Source: Candidatus Villigracilis affinis (GTDB taxonomy: Bacteria; Chloroflexota; Anaerolineae; Anaerolineales; Villigracilaceae). Taken from it: 64,000 nt of DNA. The position numbers and the translations under genes are program-made. This document shows, piece by piece, positions 43,101 to 51,648 of the stretch. Where the stretch lies: assembly GCA_016718275.1 (NCBI GenBank), contig JADKEA010000019.1, positions 611,313-675,312 of the forward strand, written 5' to 3'. The notes beneath the pieces are model-generated. The model saw nothing but the letters and a program-made list of their open reading frames with translations. It ran no database searches and was not told the DNA's origin. Each line of letters starts with the position of its first letter. The stretch's first letter is position 1.

Positions 43101-44267
43101 CTGGCGCGTGCACTTCGCGCGCGCGATGAATTCCTTGCCAGCATGAGTCATGAACTGCGCACGCCGCTTACCGGCATCCTGGGTTTTTCAGAAACCCTGC
43201 AACTAAAAACCTATGGCGAATTAAGTGAGAAACAATATAAGGCTGTAAAGTATATCGAGGATAGCGGACGGCATTTGCTGGATTTGATCAACGACATCCT
43301 CGACCTCTCCAAGATCGAAGCGGGCAAGCTGGATTTACAGTTCATACCGTGCGCCCTTGCGGATATCTGTCAGGCAAGCATTCAATTGACAAAAGGCATA
43401 GCGCAGCAAAAAAAGCAGACGGTATATTACGAGTCCCCGGCTGAACCGATCATGCTCCATGCAGACGCGCGCCGCCTGAAACAAATTCTGGTGAACCTGC
43501 TGGGCAATGCCATTAAATTCACGCCCGAAAACGGTGAGTTGGGTTTGGAAGTACAGGCAGATGAGGCCGGAAGAAGGGTCCGGTTGACCGTATGGGACAA
43601 GGGTATCGGCATCGCGTCTGGCAACATACATGAACTATTCAAGCCCTTTGTGCAATTGGATAGCAGCCTTGCGCGCGAATATTCGGGCACAGGACTCGGC
43701 CTGCCGCTGGTGCAGCGATTAACGGAATTGCACAACGGTAGTATTGAAGTGGAAAGTGTAATAGGCAAAGGCAGCCGCTTTACGGTCAACCTGCCGTGGT
43801 CGCCTCAAAATACAACGCCCATCCCTTATGCGCCGCTTCACAAGCTTGACGCGGTCTCTGGGACAAAAAATCAAGTTGAACCATCTCGATTTCCCCTGGT
43901 CATGATCATAGACGATGACGAAATGGTTTTGCAAATGATCGCGGAGTTTCTCGAAACGGAACGATATCGCGTTGTAAAGGTTCGGAGCGGTATCGAATTA
44001 CTTGAAAGAGTTGCAGAGATCCATCCCGACGTAATGCTGATGGATATTCAAATGCCCGGCATGGACGGGTTGGAAACGATCCGCCGTATACGCGCCCATA
44101 CAGACTCAGGGATCGCAGCAACACCCATTATCGCGATCACTGCGCTTGCAATGCCCGGTGACAGGGAACTCTGCCTGCGCGCAGGCGCGAATAATTATGT
44201 GAGCAAACCGGTGAGGTTGCAGGAGATCGTAAAGATCATACAAAAGGAGATGGAGAGAAAACCATGA
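40176..44267 (+). CDS. Soluble hybrid histidine kinase: six PAS, GAF, HisKA, HATPase, receiver
   Basis: 1363 residues with no transmembrane helix. Six PAS/PAC units occupy about 1-763, each ending in a DITxRKxAE linker; a GAF domain follows (about 764-945). HisKA has the phospho-acceptor His in ASMSHELRTPLTGILGF, then a HATPase with NLLGNAIKFTPENG and GTGLGLPLV. A C-terminal receiver has the Asp in MLMDIQMPGMDG. It senses cytosolic signals, perhaps redox, light or small molecules through PAS cofactors. The next gene is an HD-GYP response regulator 78 bp downstream, its probable partner. Ribosome site weak. Confidence 0.92.
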   Translation: MQKLKDSELRYRRLFEAAQDGILILDAKTGMIEDVNPYLIKMLGYSREEFVEKKLWEVGAFKDIKASKDAFEALQENEYIRYEDLPLKTKDGRLIQVEFISNVYLAGEEKVIQCNIRDNAEHKRIIAALQENEKKYHDLINHSPDGYFIIELSGNILTVNKAMCKELEFSEEEFLSMRIWDIVPDNFLDQYRERLTKILEGKSLKEAAEYEVRGKNGKTHYVEVISAPRYSGEDIIGFQGIARDITARKRAEDALQESEAKFRVLVEHLPTVVYINAVGDTTSTLYVSPQIETLLGYTPEEWLADPKFWLKTLHPEDHQLVLTQAARTDQDNEPFEMEYRMIARDGRLVWVHDQVVLVNDLAGQPQYWQGIMLDITARKLAEAAIRQGQQRFSQVWEATSDAMALSDPEGIVLAANPAYLDLYGYKLEQVVGRSFAAIFPEDIQAQAVEQYKTVFASEVIPPTFESAIRRADGAERIVESTVAFLTVTEQRIAMLSTIRDITERKQAEKALYESEDRFKNAFQYSAIGMALVSLEGKPLKVNSMLCSILGYSEDELLGKTFQEYTHPDDLDGDLNYLNQLLAGEIKSYTMEKRYFHKEGKIIWVLLAVALARDHAGAPLYFISQIEDITERKHAGEALRENEERFRAWIENSLDVVTIVGLDGIIQYESPSFEHLLGYKPEEMIGANAFDFIHPDDRGQVGEIFAQNVQKPESTANAEFRFRHRDGSWRVFEGMGKTYLDDHGEMVGLINSRDITGRKQAEMEIRQRLSELEVLYQSGLSLSQLVKPKTIAQKIINLLDQEMDWHHTAIRLYHPESKTLELLAFNLPKLTSQEEYGATEKRFKTIHRFDQGLSGWAVQHGQTVCSSDLKNDPRYFETFRGLQSGLYVPIKIAERVLGVISIESDKPNAFNEADERLVATLSNQAAVAFENASLFQSARQEIAERKKVEELLAEERNHLVLRVEERTAELSLANSDLARALRARDEFLASMSHELRTPLTGILGFSETLQLKTYGELSEKQYKAVKYIEDSGRHLLDLINDILDLSKIEAGKLDLQFIPCALADICQASIQLTKGIAQQKKQTVYYESPAEPIMLHADARRLKQILVNLLGNAIKFTPENGELGLEVQADEAGRRVRLTVWDKGIGIASGNIHELFKPFVQLDSSLAREYSGTGLGLPLVQRLTELHNGSIEVESVIGKGSRFTVNLPWSPQNTTPIPYAPLHKLDAVSGTKNQVEPSRFPLVMIIDDDEMVLQMIAEFLETERYRVVKVRSGIELLERVAEIHPDVMLMDIQMPGMDGLETIRRIRAHTDSGIAATPIIAITALAMPGDRELCLRAGANNYVSKPVRLQEIVKIIQKEMERKP

Positions 44268-44345
44268 ATGAACGAACCTGGGTGAGGCTTACGTTTCGCC
44301 GGGGACAGTTCACACCATAATGCAACTAAAGAAAGTAGGGTAGTT

Positions 44346-45341
44346 ATGCAAAGTGCCAGCCCAAAAATATTGATCATTGATGACGACAAGATCGCCAGCG
44401 CCGCGCTCGAAGGGTTGCTGTCGAACGAGCCCTACGAACTATACTTCGCATACGATGGTATGGATGGAATTTCCATGGCGGTTTCCATCCATCCTGACGT
44501 GATTCTGCTGGATGTGATGATGCCAAAAATGGATGGGTTTGAAGTGTGTCGGCGTATCCGCGCCATACAAGATACGGCGGAAGTCCCCATCATCCTGATC
44601 ACGTCCCTTGACGACCATGACTCACTTATTCAAGGATTGCATTCCGGTGCGGATGATTTCGTCACCAAGCCTTACAACAGCGTGGAGTTATTTGCCCGCC
44701 TGCAAACTATTCTGCGCCTCAACCGTTATCGCCGCATCATTGAGCAACAGCGTGATTTGAAAAATCTTCACGACGAATTATTGATTGCCTACGACAAGAC
44801 AATCGAAGGCTGGTCGCGTGCCCTCGATTTGCGAGACAAAGAGACCGAGGGACACAGTAAGCGTGTAACAGAGATGGCGGTAGAACTTGCGCGCGCCTTC
44901 GGCTTGAGTGAATCTGAACTGGTGCAAGTTCGCTGGGGTGCGCTGCTGCACGATATTGGCAAGATGGGCGTCCCAGATGGGATACTGCTTAAGCCTGGCC
45001 CACTGACAGAAGAAGAATGGGTCAAGATGAGGATACACCCAACCTTTGCTTACGAAATGCTCGCACCCATTCACTATCTCCGGCTGGCGTTGGATATTCC
45101 CTATTGCCATCATGAAAAATGGGATGGCACTGGCTATCCTCAAGGACTAAAAGGCGATCAGATCCCGCTAACTGCGCGCATTTTTGCAGTGGTGGATGTG
45201 TGGGATGCATTAAGTTCAGACCGTCCTTACCGCCTGGCGTGGACGGAAGATAAAGTACGCGAACATATCCGTGCCTCATCTGGAACGCACTTCGATCCGC
45301 AGGTGGTGGGGGTGTTCATGCAGACGCCCGACTGCATTTAA
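44346..45341 (+). CDS. Response regulator with HD-GYP cyclic-di-GMP phosphodiesterase domain
   Basis: 331 residues. Receiver domain (about 8-125) with phospho-Asp in VILLDVMMPKMDG, then HD-GYP (about 155-325): HSKRVTEMA, HDIGKMGVPD and HHEKWDGTGYPQGL carry the metal and GYP residues. These RpfG-like proteins degrade c-di-GMP. It likely receives phosphate from the hybrid kinase just upstream, linking its cues to surface attachment or filament behaviour. Both the acidic pocket and HD-GYP motifs look intact. Confidence 0.92.
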   Translation: MQSASPKILIIDDDKIASAALEGLLSNEPYELYFAYDGMDGISMAVSIHPDVILLDVMMPKMDGFEVCRRIRAIQDTAEVPIILITSLDDHDSLIQGLHSGADDFVTKPYNSVELFARLQTILRLNRYRRIIEQQRDLKNLHDELLIAYDKTIEGWSRALDLRDKETEGHSKRVTEMAVELARAFGLSESELVQVRWGALLHDIGKMGVPDGILLKPGPLTEEEWVKMRIHPTFAYEMLAPIHYLRLALDIPYCHHEKWDGTGYPQGLKGDQIPLTARIFAVVDVWDALSSDRPYRLAWTEDKVREHIRASSGTHFDPQVVGVFMQTPDCI

Positions 45342-45499
45342 GGCATCCCCCAAATGGTGGAGGCTTCGTTGTATGATGAATTCACTGGTGATTATCCACA
45401 AGCCCAAATCACAAATCAAGTGTGTTTTGCTGTGATTTTCGCTAATTTCCTCGAATTGTTTTTTTAAATCCGCGCCCATCTTTTAATTAAGGAGGTTAT

Positions 45500-45610
45500 A
45501 TGAAATCCCTGTTTCTAAGAATTTTTCCAATTCTGAAAGCTATCGCTGCCGATAAAGGCGGCCAAGTACGTTTGAAAACAGCAAATATCAGACACAGGCA
45601 GGCATCGTGA
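45500..45610 (+). CDS. Possible 36-residue small protein with a strong ribosome site
   Basis: AAGGAGG lies 6 nt before an ATG opening MKSLFLRIFPILKAIAADKG, a hydrophobic-basic N-terminus, and ends after 36 codons. It may be a real small membrane-associated peptide or the start of a gene cut short by an indel. No family recognised. Confidence 0.35.
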   Translation: MKSLFLRIFPILKAIAADKGGQVRLKTANIRHRQAS

Positions 45611-45845
45611 ATGCCAACGATAAAAGACGCATTTATTACAGCGGCAAAGACACGCCAATGGGATTGTGTCTCTTGTCATAGCGATTAGCGCCACGTCTGC
45701 GGCACAGAATGGGATGTTGAATGCGAAGTTGATCTGGCCTGGAAGAGGCTCTCCGTGGCGCAGAGCGTTCATGGAAATAGACGGGTATCAAATCCAAGCC
45801 AGCATCGAATCTGGAAGAAGGTATACAAGAAGCCTGCGTATTGGA

Positions 45846-46015
45846 AGGTTTGCCTTTACGGTTGCTCGCAGAGGGCATGAGCAACCGCGAGATCGGAAAT
45901 AAACTCAGCCTCACCGAAGGCACAGTGAAAAACTATGTCCCTAATGTTTGCAAAAAATCGGCGCAAGAGACCGAACGCAGGCGCACGGCACGGACGTGAA
46001 TTAGGATTAATTTGA
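45846..46015 (+). pseudogene. Remnant of a LuxR/NarL-type response regulator (HTH only)
   Basis: The HTH text LLAEGMSNREIGNKLSLTEG, TVKNYV is clear. The frame breaks near 45948 (restoring one T gives NVLQKIGARDRTQA) and again near 45985, after which it ends at 46013-46015. A matching receiver domain is not readable upstream, where 45611-45845 contains only broken frames. Either a decayed two-component regulator or a gene heavily damaged by indel errors. It follows the kinase/HD-GYP pair on the same strand. Confidence 0.65.
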
Positions 46016-46082
46016 TCAGGGATTTTCCATGGCTCGTTAGCCTGAGCAACTTAATTTCTCCTACATCGGCATCGCCAAAATA

Positions 46083-46114
46083 AAAAAGAACCGACCTGAA
46101 AATCGGTTCTTTTT
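46083..46114. terminator. Bidirectional intrinsic terminator
   Basis: AAAAAGAACCGA (46083-46094) pairs perfectly with 46103-46114 and gives a U-run in both directions, between the LuxR remnant and the convergent DUF35 gene. Confidence 0.85.
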
Positions 46115-46144
46115 GTTCTTTCCTATACCGTATTTTTATGTCGC

Positions 46145-46552
46145 CTACGTTGCAGCCAACGCTTGCGGCCTAAATTTATAGCCATAAACGATCAACCCAC
46201 GCTCATCGCCATCGTTGCGCATCTTGCGGGTGACCATTTCAACAGGCATGCCAATCTGCACAGCAGAGTTATCTACATCGGTTAATTGCGCGGTGACCAT
46301 CGGGCCTTCATCAAGCTTCACGATTGCCACAGTATATGGCGCATTTGTATCATAGCCAGCGGGGCTTCGTAAACAGTAGTGTACGAGTAAACCTCACCTT
46401 TGCCGCTAAAAAGTAAATAATTCCTTGGCTTCATCGCCGCAGTTCGGGCAGACATCGCGCGGGGGGAAAATCTTGAAATCGCAATGTGGGCAAACTTCAC
46501 CCACCAATCCGTATCGTTGTTGTTTTAGACGCCAGTGTCGTGGAATTTCCAT
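46145..46552 (-). pseudogene. DUF35 Zn-ribbon/OB-fold protein (acyl-CoA-condensing complex subunit), two frameshifts
   Basis: Joined across indels near 46406-46412 (one extra T in the coding strand) and near 46360-46365 (one base missing), it reads as a complete protein of about 135 residues. It runs from MEIPRHWRLKQQRYGL, with zinc ribbons CPHC and CPNC (near 23-42), through TFSGKGEVYSYTTVYEAP to a C-terminal OB fold (VAIVKLDEGPMVTAQL, GLIVYGYKFRP). AAAGGA precedes the ATG at 46552. In archaea and some bacteria this protein bridges thiolase and HMG-CoA synthase; fragments of both lie at 61-64 kb on the same strand. Confidence 0.82.
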
Positions 46553-46877
46553 TTTTTTATTTTCCTTTCTACAAGTCTAATTTTATGCAATGGGACTCTC
46601 AAACCCTATCAACTTCCAACCGAAAAGTTGTTGTAAGCCCTGCGGATGACTGTACAAGCTTATGGAATTTTCAACATCCACGCCGATACTTCCTCTTTTG
46701 CATTTACCCAGCCTCAACACGTTCAAACTGGACCTTTGACCTGCTCCTGTTTCAATGAAAATTCCCCACCCGAAGCCCTCGAAAAGAATGCACAAATCAG
46801 AGGAAAGTTGTCCATTAATGCAATGACTTTATTCACTTATGTAAATTCCTTTTATGGCAATAATTAGTTTGGTTATC
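46553..46877. other. 325-bp divergent spacer before hypA
   Basis: Holds the outward-facing control regions of the DUF35 and hypA genes. Short frames on both strands match nothing recognisable. No repeat or strong promoter was picked out. Confidence 0.4.
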
Positions 46878-47219
46878 ATGCACGAACTCGCCGTTACCCA
46901 AAGCATCCTTGATATTTCCATCCGCCATGCAAAAGAGGCGGATGCGAAACGTGTCACCGACATCAATATTGTGATCGGGCAATTCGCCTCCATCGTGGAT
47001 GACTCAGTGAAATTCTACTGGGACCTTGTCGCGGAGGGGACCATCGCACACGGCGCAACGCTTCACTTTGAGCGCATCCCTGGTGAAATGACCTGCGAAG
47101 CATGCGGTCATACCTTCCGCCCCGGCGACATAAGTTTTGAATGCCCCGCCTGTTCAAGTGTACAGGTGCGGATCACACAAGGTGAAGAGTTTCGTGTAGA
47201 CAGTATCGATGTCGAATAA
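46878..47219 (+). CDS. hypA: Hydrogenase maturation nickel metallochaperone HypA
   Basis: 113 residues from MHELAVTQSIL at 46878; the N-terminal Met-His is the nickel ligand, which decides the start against the ATG at 46854. The zinc site CEACGHTF...CPACSS is typical. HypA delivers Ni to the hydrogenase large subunit along with HypB. First gene of hypABFCDE. The ribosome site is weak. Confidence 0.93.
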   Translation: MHELAVTQSILDISIRHAKEADAKRVTDINIVIGQFASIVDDSVKFYWDLVAEGTIAHGATLHFERIPGEMTCEACGHTFRPGDISFECPACSSVQVRITQGEEFRVDSIDVE

Positions 47220-47267
47220 ATCCGTCCAAGGCACAGCCGAAGGACGTTTACATAGTTTGGAGAATCA

Positions 47268-47924
47268 ATGCCCACACGTATCCCAGTCGTAGAAAAAATC
47301 CTGTCTGCCAATGACCGCATGGCGGAACGCAATCAGAACACCCTAGATCAGGCGGATGTATTCGCCATTAATATCATGGCTTCGCCCGGAGCTGGAAAGA
47401 CCAGCGTTATTTTGAAAACGCTCGAAACCCTGCAGGGACGCCTTCGCCTCGGTGTCGTCGAAGGCGACCTTGCCTCTTCGATCGATGCGGAAAAAGCCGC
47501 GGCGGCGGGCCTGCCTGCTGTGCAGATCAACACGGGCGGGGAATGTCATCTCGATGCGGCAATGCTTTCGGATGCTTTACCAGCCCTCCCGTTAAGTGAG
47601 ATCGATCTTCTCCTCGTCGAAAATGTCGGTAATCTCGTCTGCCCTGCGAATTTTCAGATCGGCACCCATCTCAATGTGTTGATCGCTTCCATTCCCGAAG
47701 GCGATGACAAGCCCTATAAATATCCTGGCATGTATCGCGATGTGCAGGCGCTCATCATCAACAAGATCGATCTGTTGCCTTATGTGCCTTTCAACATGGA
47801 ATATTTCCGCAGGGGCGTGGAAGTGCTGAACCCGGGGCTGGTCACATTTGCGGTTTCTGCAAAAACAGGCGAAGGCATGGCCGCGTGGACCGATTGGCTG
47901 GTGGAGCGGGTAAAGACGAAATAA
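47268..47924 (+). CDS. hypB: Hydrogenase maturation GTPase HypB
   Basis: 218 residues. P-loop IMASPGAGKTSVILKTLE near 36, EGDLASSIDAEKA, metal-site Cys in INTGGECHLD, VENVGNLVCPANF and NKIDLLPYV. It lacks the N-terminal histidine-rich nickel store and the CCxxCxC motif of some HypB, so it is a short GTPase form. Works with HypA in nickel insertion. Confidence 0.93.
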   Translation: MPTRIPVVEKILSANDRMAERNQNTLDQADVFAINIMASPGAGKTSVILKTLETLQGRLRLGVVEGDLASSIDAEKAAAAGLPAVQINTGGECHLDAAMLSDALPALPLSEIDLLLVENVGNLVCPANFQIGTHLNVLIASIPEGDDKPYKYPGMYRDVQALIINKIDLLPYVPFNMEYFRRGVEVLNPGLVTFAVSAKTGEGMAAWTDWLVERVKTK

Positions 47925-47941
47925 TCTCTGCGGTTGCAAAT

Positions 47942-50233
47942 ATGATTATCGCGAAACACATCCATGTGACAGGCATTGTGCAAGGAGTTGGATTTCGCCC
48001 GTTCGTTTACGGGCTGGCTTCCCGCTTTGGTCTGTGCGGCTGGGTGATTAACACTTCGGCTGGTGTGGATATTCACATCGAAGGGATGGCGGCGAATGCG
48101 CATTCGTTTATCGAAAAACTATCGAGTGAATTGCCCCCGCTGGCAAGCCTTAATTCGATAACGGTTAACGATGCGTTGGTTGAAAACTTTTCAACCTTTA
48201 ACATTCAACCTTCAAATCTTATTGAAGGCGCATTCCAACCCATCTCGCCCGATGTAGCCCTGTGCGCAGATTGCGAGCGCGAACTCTTCGACCCGACTGA
48301 CAGGCGTTATCTGTATCCTTTTATCAATTGCACCAACTGCGGACCGCGTTTCACCATCATCAAAGACCTTCCATATGATCGGCCAACCACCACAATGGCG
48401 GATTTTCCAATGTGCGATGACTGCCGCGCCGAATATGAAAATCCGCTTGACCGCAGGTTTCATGCCCAGCCTGTCGCCTGCCCCAATTGCGGACCTCTCG
48501 TGCAGCTGAGAAACCCTGCGAGTGGTCATATTTCGAATATCGAAATGCGCCTCACTGCTATTTTGAAAACGCGCCAACTTTTGGGGGAGGGGAAGATCAT
48601 TGCGGTCAAAGGTCTGGGCGGGTTTCATCTGGCTTGCGATGCAACGAATGAAAACGCTGTCAATGAATTGCGCAGAAGAAAAGGCAGGGCGGGCAAGCCT
48701 TTTGCGGTGATGTTCGCGAACCTTACCACCCTGAAGCGCTATTGCGAAGTTAATGAAGAAGAAGCCGCGCTGCTCACAGGGCACGAAAAGCCCATTGTCT
48801 TATTGAAGATCAAGGCAAAGACGAATATTGCTCATTTTGTTGCGCCAGACATGGATACACTTGGCGCAATGCTGCCGTATACGCCGCTTCACCATCTTCT
48901 GCTTGATCAAGCGGATGAAAAATTACAGGCGCAGTATGCTCCGCCTGTGTTGGTGATGACCAGCGGAAATTTCAGTGAGGAGCCGATTGCTATTGATAAT
49001 GAAGATGCGCTCGAAAGACTCGCTCCTTTGGCTGATGCATTCCTTCTGCATGACCGCGATATTCATGTGCGCTGTGATGATTCGGTGGCGAGAGTGGATG
49101 GCGAAGAACTCGTTTTCCTGCGCCGCGCGCGGGGGTATGCACCCTATCCTGTGTCACTGCCTTTTGATTCCAGACCCACACTTGCTGTTGGCGGCGAGTT
49201 GAAAAATACGTTTTGCCTCACGCGTGATCGGTATGCATTTTTGAGTCAGCACATTGGCGATATGGAAAATGCCGAGGTATACGAATCTTTCGAGAAAAAC
49301 GTGGAGCAGCTTTCACATCTCTTTCGTGTGGAGCCTGAGATCGTTGCGCATGACATGCACCCTGGTTATTTCACAACAACTTTCGCTGAGCGTTTGAATG
49401 TTCGGCGTGTCCCCGTCCAGCATCATCACGCACATATCGCAGCCTGTATGGCCGATAACAAACTCGATAACAGGAAGGTCATCGGCTTGTCTTTCGATGG
49501 AACAGGATATGGAACGGATGGTGCGATCTGGGGCGGGGAGGTGCTACTCGCTTCCTACGCGGACTTTGAGCGGGTTGCACACCTTCAATATCTGCCACTC
49601 CCAGGCGGTGACTCTGCCACCCGCCACCCGTGGCGAATTGCGGTGGGGCACGCCGAAGCTCTTGGCCTCGAACTCAACGACCTGCCCTTCATGCAAGCTC
49701 TGGACGCGAAAGCCGTTGAGATCGTCCGCCAGCAGGTGCGCAAGGATCTGAATGCGCCGCGTACTTCGAGCATGGGTCGGCTTTTCGACGCAGTGGCAAG
49801 CCTAGGCGGAGTGCGAAGCGATGTCAGTTACGAGGCTCAAGCCGCGATCGAGTTGGAAGTCCTGTCGAAGCAATTCGTGAACGGGGCGGCACCTTATCCA
49901 TATCAGATCAAGGATGGGATCGTGCTGTTGGGTGACCTGCTTCAAGGTGTGATCAACGATGTGAGATCAAATCAGCCTGCGGGGTTGATCGGCGCGCGCT
50001 TTCATCAAACCCTGTGCGCGATGGCGGTTGATATTTGTAGAAGTACGCGCAATGATACGGGCATCAACGAGATCGCGCTTTCAGGCGGCGTTTGGCAGAA
50101 TCAAACGCTGCTGACGTTAACGCGTGAAAGATTGTCGAACGAAAATTTTGTTGTGTATTCGCACAATCAAACACCCGCAAATGACGGCGGTCTGGCGCTG
50201 GGTCAGGCTGTGATCGCAAATTACTCGTCCTGA
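47942..50233 (+). CDS. hypF: Carbamoyltransferase HypF
   Basis: 763 residues from the ATG at 47942 (the frame opens earlier, at 47885, inside hypB). Order: acylphosphatase domain with GIVQGVGFRPFVYGLA, two zinc fingers (CADCERELF, CTNCGPRF, CDDCRAEYE, CPNCGP), a YrdC-like domain (GLGGFHLACDATNE) and a Kae1-like domain with QHHHAHIAACMAD. It forms carbamoyl-AMP and transfers the carbamoyl group to HypE for cyanide synthesis. Intact, unlike hypD and hypE. Confidence 0.95.
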   Translation: MIIAKHIHVTGIVQGVGFRPFVYGLASRFGLCGWVINTSAGVDIHIEGMAANAHSFIEKLSSELPPLASLNSITVNDALVENFSTFNIQPSNLIEGAFQPISPDVALCADCERELFDPTDRRYLYPFINCTNCGPRFTIIKDLPYDRPTTTMADFPMCDDCRAEYENPLDRRFHAQPVACPNCGPLVQLRNPASGHISNIEMRLTAILKTRQLLGEGKIIAVKGLGGFHLACDATNENAVNELRRRKGRAGKPFAVMFANLTTLKRYCEVNEEEAALLTGHEKPIVLLKIKAKTNIAHFVAPDMDTLGAMLPYTPLHHLLLDQADEKLQAQYAPPVLVMTSGNFSEEPIAIDNEDALERLAPLADAFLLHDRDIHVRCDDSVARVDGEELVFLRRARGYAPYPVSLPFDSRPTLAVGGELKNTFCLTRDRYAFLSQHIGDMENAEVYESFEKNVEQLSHLFRVEPEIVAHDMHPGYFTTTFAERLNVRRVPVQHHHAHIAACMADNKLDNRKVIGLSFDGTGYGTDGAIWGGEVLLASYADFERVAHLQYLPLPGGDSATRHPWRIAVGHAEALGLELNDLPFMQALDAKAVEIVRQQVRKDLNAPRTSSMGRLFDAVASLGGVRSDVSYEAQAAIELEVLSKQFVNGAAPYPYQIKDGIVLLGDLLQGVINDVRSNQPAGLIGARFHQTLCAMAVDICRSTRNDTGINEIALSGGVWQNQTLLTLTRERLSNENFVVYSHNQTPANDGGLALGQAVIANYSS

Positions 50234-50291
50234 ACGGAAACTGAGAGTTTTTCTCGGCTGTGATTGAGGGACGAAAAATAAGGAGATAGAT

Positions 50292-50540
50292 ATGTGTCTT
50301 AGCATTCCAGGGAAGATTCAAAAGATTTATGAAGAAGGCTCGCTCACAATGGGCAAGGTGGATTTTGGCGGGATCGTGAAGGAAGTATGTCTGGATTACG
50401 TTCCCGAAGCAAAAGTTGGGGAATACGTTTTAATTCATGTCGGCTTTGCGATCAGTGTGCTGGATGAAGAAGAAGCGCAGGTGCGTCTGGAGACGCTTCG
50501 TGAGATCGACGCACTTGGAGAAGAATTTGGAGATGCATGA
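50292..50540 (+). CDS. hypC: Hydrogenase maturation chaperone HypC
   Basis: 82 residues beginning MCLSIPGKI, with the essential Cys2 after Met removal. HypC pairs with HypD and carries the Fe(CN)2CO unit to the large subunit. AAGGAG precedes the ATG. The stop overlaps the hypD start by 4 bp. Confidence 0.93.
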   Translation: MCLSIPGKIQKIYEEGSLTMGKVDFGGIVKEVCLDYVPEAKVGEYVLIHVGFAISVLDEEEAQVRLETLREIDALGEEFGDA

Positions 50541-51619
50541 AATACATTGATGAGTACCGTGACCCTGCAAAGGTACGCGGCTTGTTGGCAGAGATCGGCG
50601 AAATCGTCACCCAACCCTGGGTGTTGATGGAAATCTGCGGCGGACAGACGCACGCATTCCTGCATCATGGGTTGGATGAGATGCTGCCCGGCGGTATTGA
50701 ATTGGTGCATGGCCGGGCTGCCCGGTCTGTGTCACTCCGTTGGAGCAGATCGACAAGGCGCTGGCAATTGCTGCCCGCCCCGAAGTGATCTTCACTTCGT
50801 ATGGTGATATGCTGCGTGTCCCTGGCTCCACTGTGGATTTATTCAACGTGCGCGCAAAGGGCGGGAATGTGAAGGTGGTGTACTCTCCGCTTGAGGCGTT
50901 GAAGCTCGCACAGGATAACCCTGAAAAAGAGATCGTCTTTTTTGCGATCGGTTTTGAGACCACTGCGCCGCCGAATGCCATGGCCGTATTGCAGGCTAAA
51001 AAACGGGGAATCAAGAATTTCTCCGTTCTCGTTTCACACGTCTGTGTGCCGCCCGCAATGGAGGCGATCCTGGGTTCGAAGCATAATCGCGTGCAGGCTT
51101 TTCTCGCGGCTGGGCACGTCTGCGCGGTGATGGGATATCACGAATACCCCGTGATTGCGGAAAAGTACAAAGTGCCGATTGTTGTCACTGGTTTTGAGCC
51201 AGTGGACCTATTGCGCGGTGTGCTCATGGCGGTAAAGCAATTGGAAGCAGGCAAGGCGAAAGTTGAAATGCCCACGAACGCGCCGTGACTTTGAAGGGAA
51301 TCAGGCAGCGCAAAAGGTTGTCAACACTGTGTTTCAGCCAACAGACCGAAAGTGGCGCGGCATTGGTATGATTCCACAAAGCGGCTGGGGATTACGCCCT
51401 GATTTTGCCGAGTTCGATGCCGAGACGCGTTTCTCAGTGGGAGAGATCGTTACACAGGAATCGCCGTTATGTATTGCGGGAGAAATTTTGCAAGGTATGA
51501 AGAAACCGCCGCAATGTCCCGCATATGGAAAACAATGCACGCCATCCTCTCCGCTTGGTGCGCCGATGGTCTCAGCGGAAGGCGCATGCTCGGCTTATTA
51601 TCGGTATCACAGGGAATAG
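50537..51619 (+). pseudogene. hypD: Fe-cyanide assembly protein HypD, several frameshifts
   Basis: Reconstructed over its full length (about 360 residues): MKYIDEYRDPAKVRGLL, MEICGGQTHAFLHHGLDEML, then a break near 50711-50717 where one missing C spoils the PGCPVC motif. The middle runs from EQIDKALAIAARPEVIF to VDLLRGVLMAVKQLE. Two losses near 51268-51291 interrupt ERAVTFEGNQAAQ. The end, QCPAYGKQCTP and GACSAYYRY, carries the Fe-S cysteines. All breaks are one-base deletions in short runs while the protein text remains conserved, so sequence error is likelier than a dead gene. Confidence 0.9.
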
Positions 51620-51648
51620 AAAGTAGTGAGTAGGTAAAGAGGTTATTG

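Noticed and set aside
46583..46795. A 70-residue minus-strand frame upstream of the DUF35 gene
   Set aside because: No ribosome site, no recognisable domain, and it lies in the divergent spacer; kept only as an unexplained stretch.
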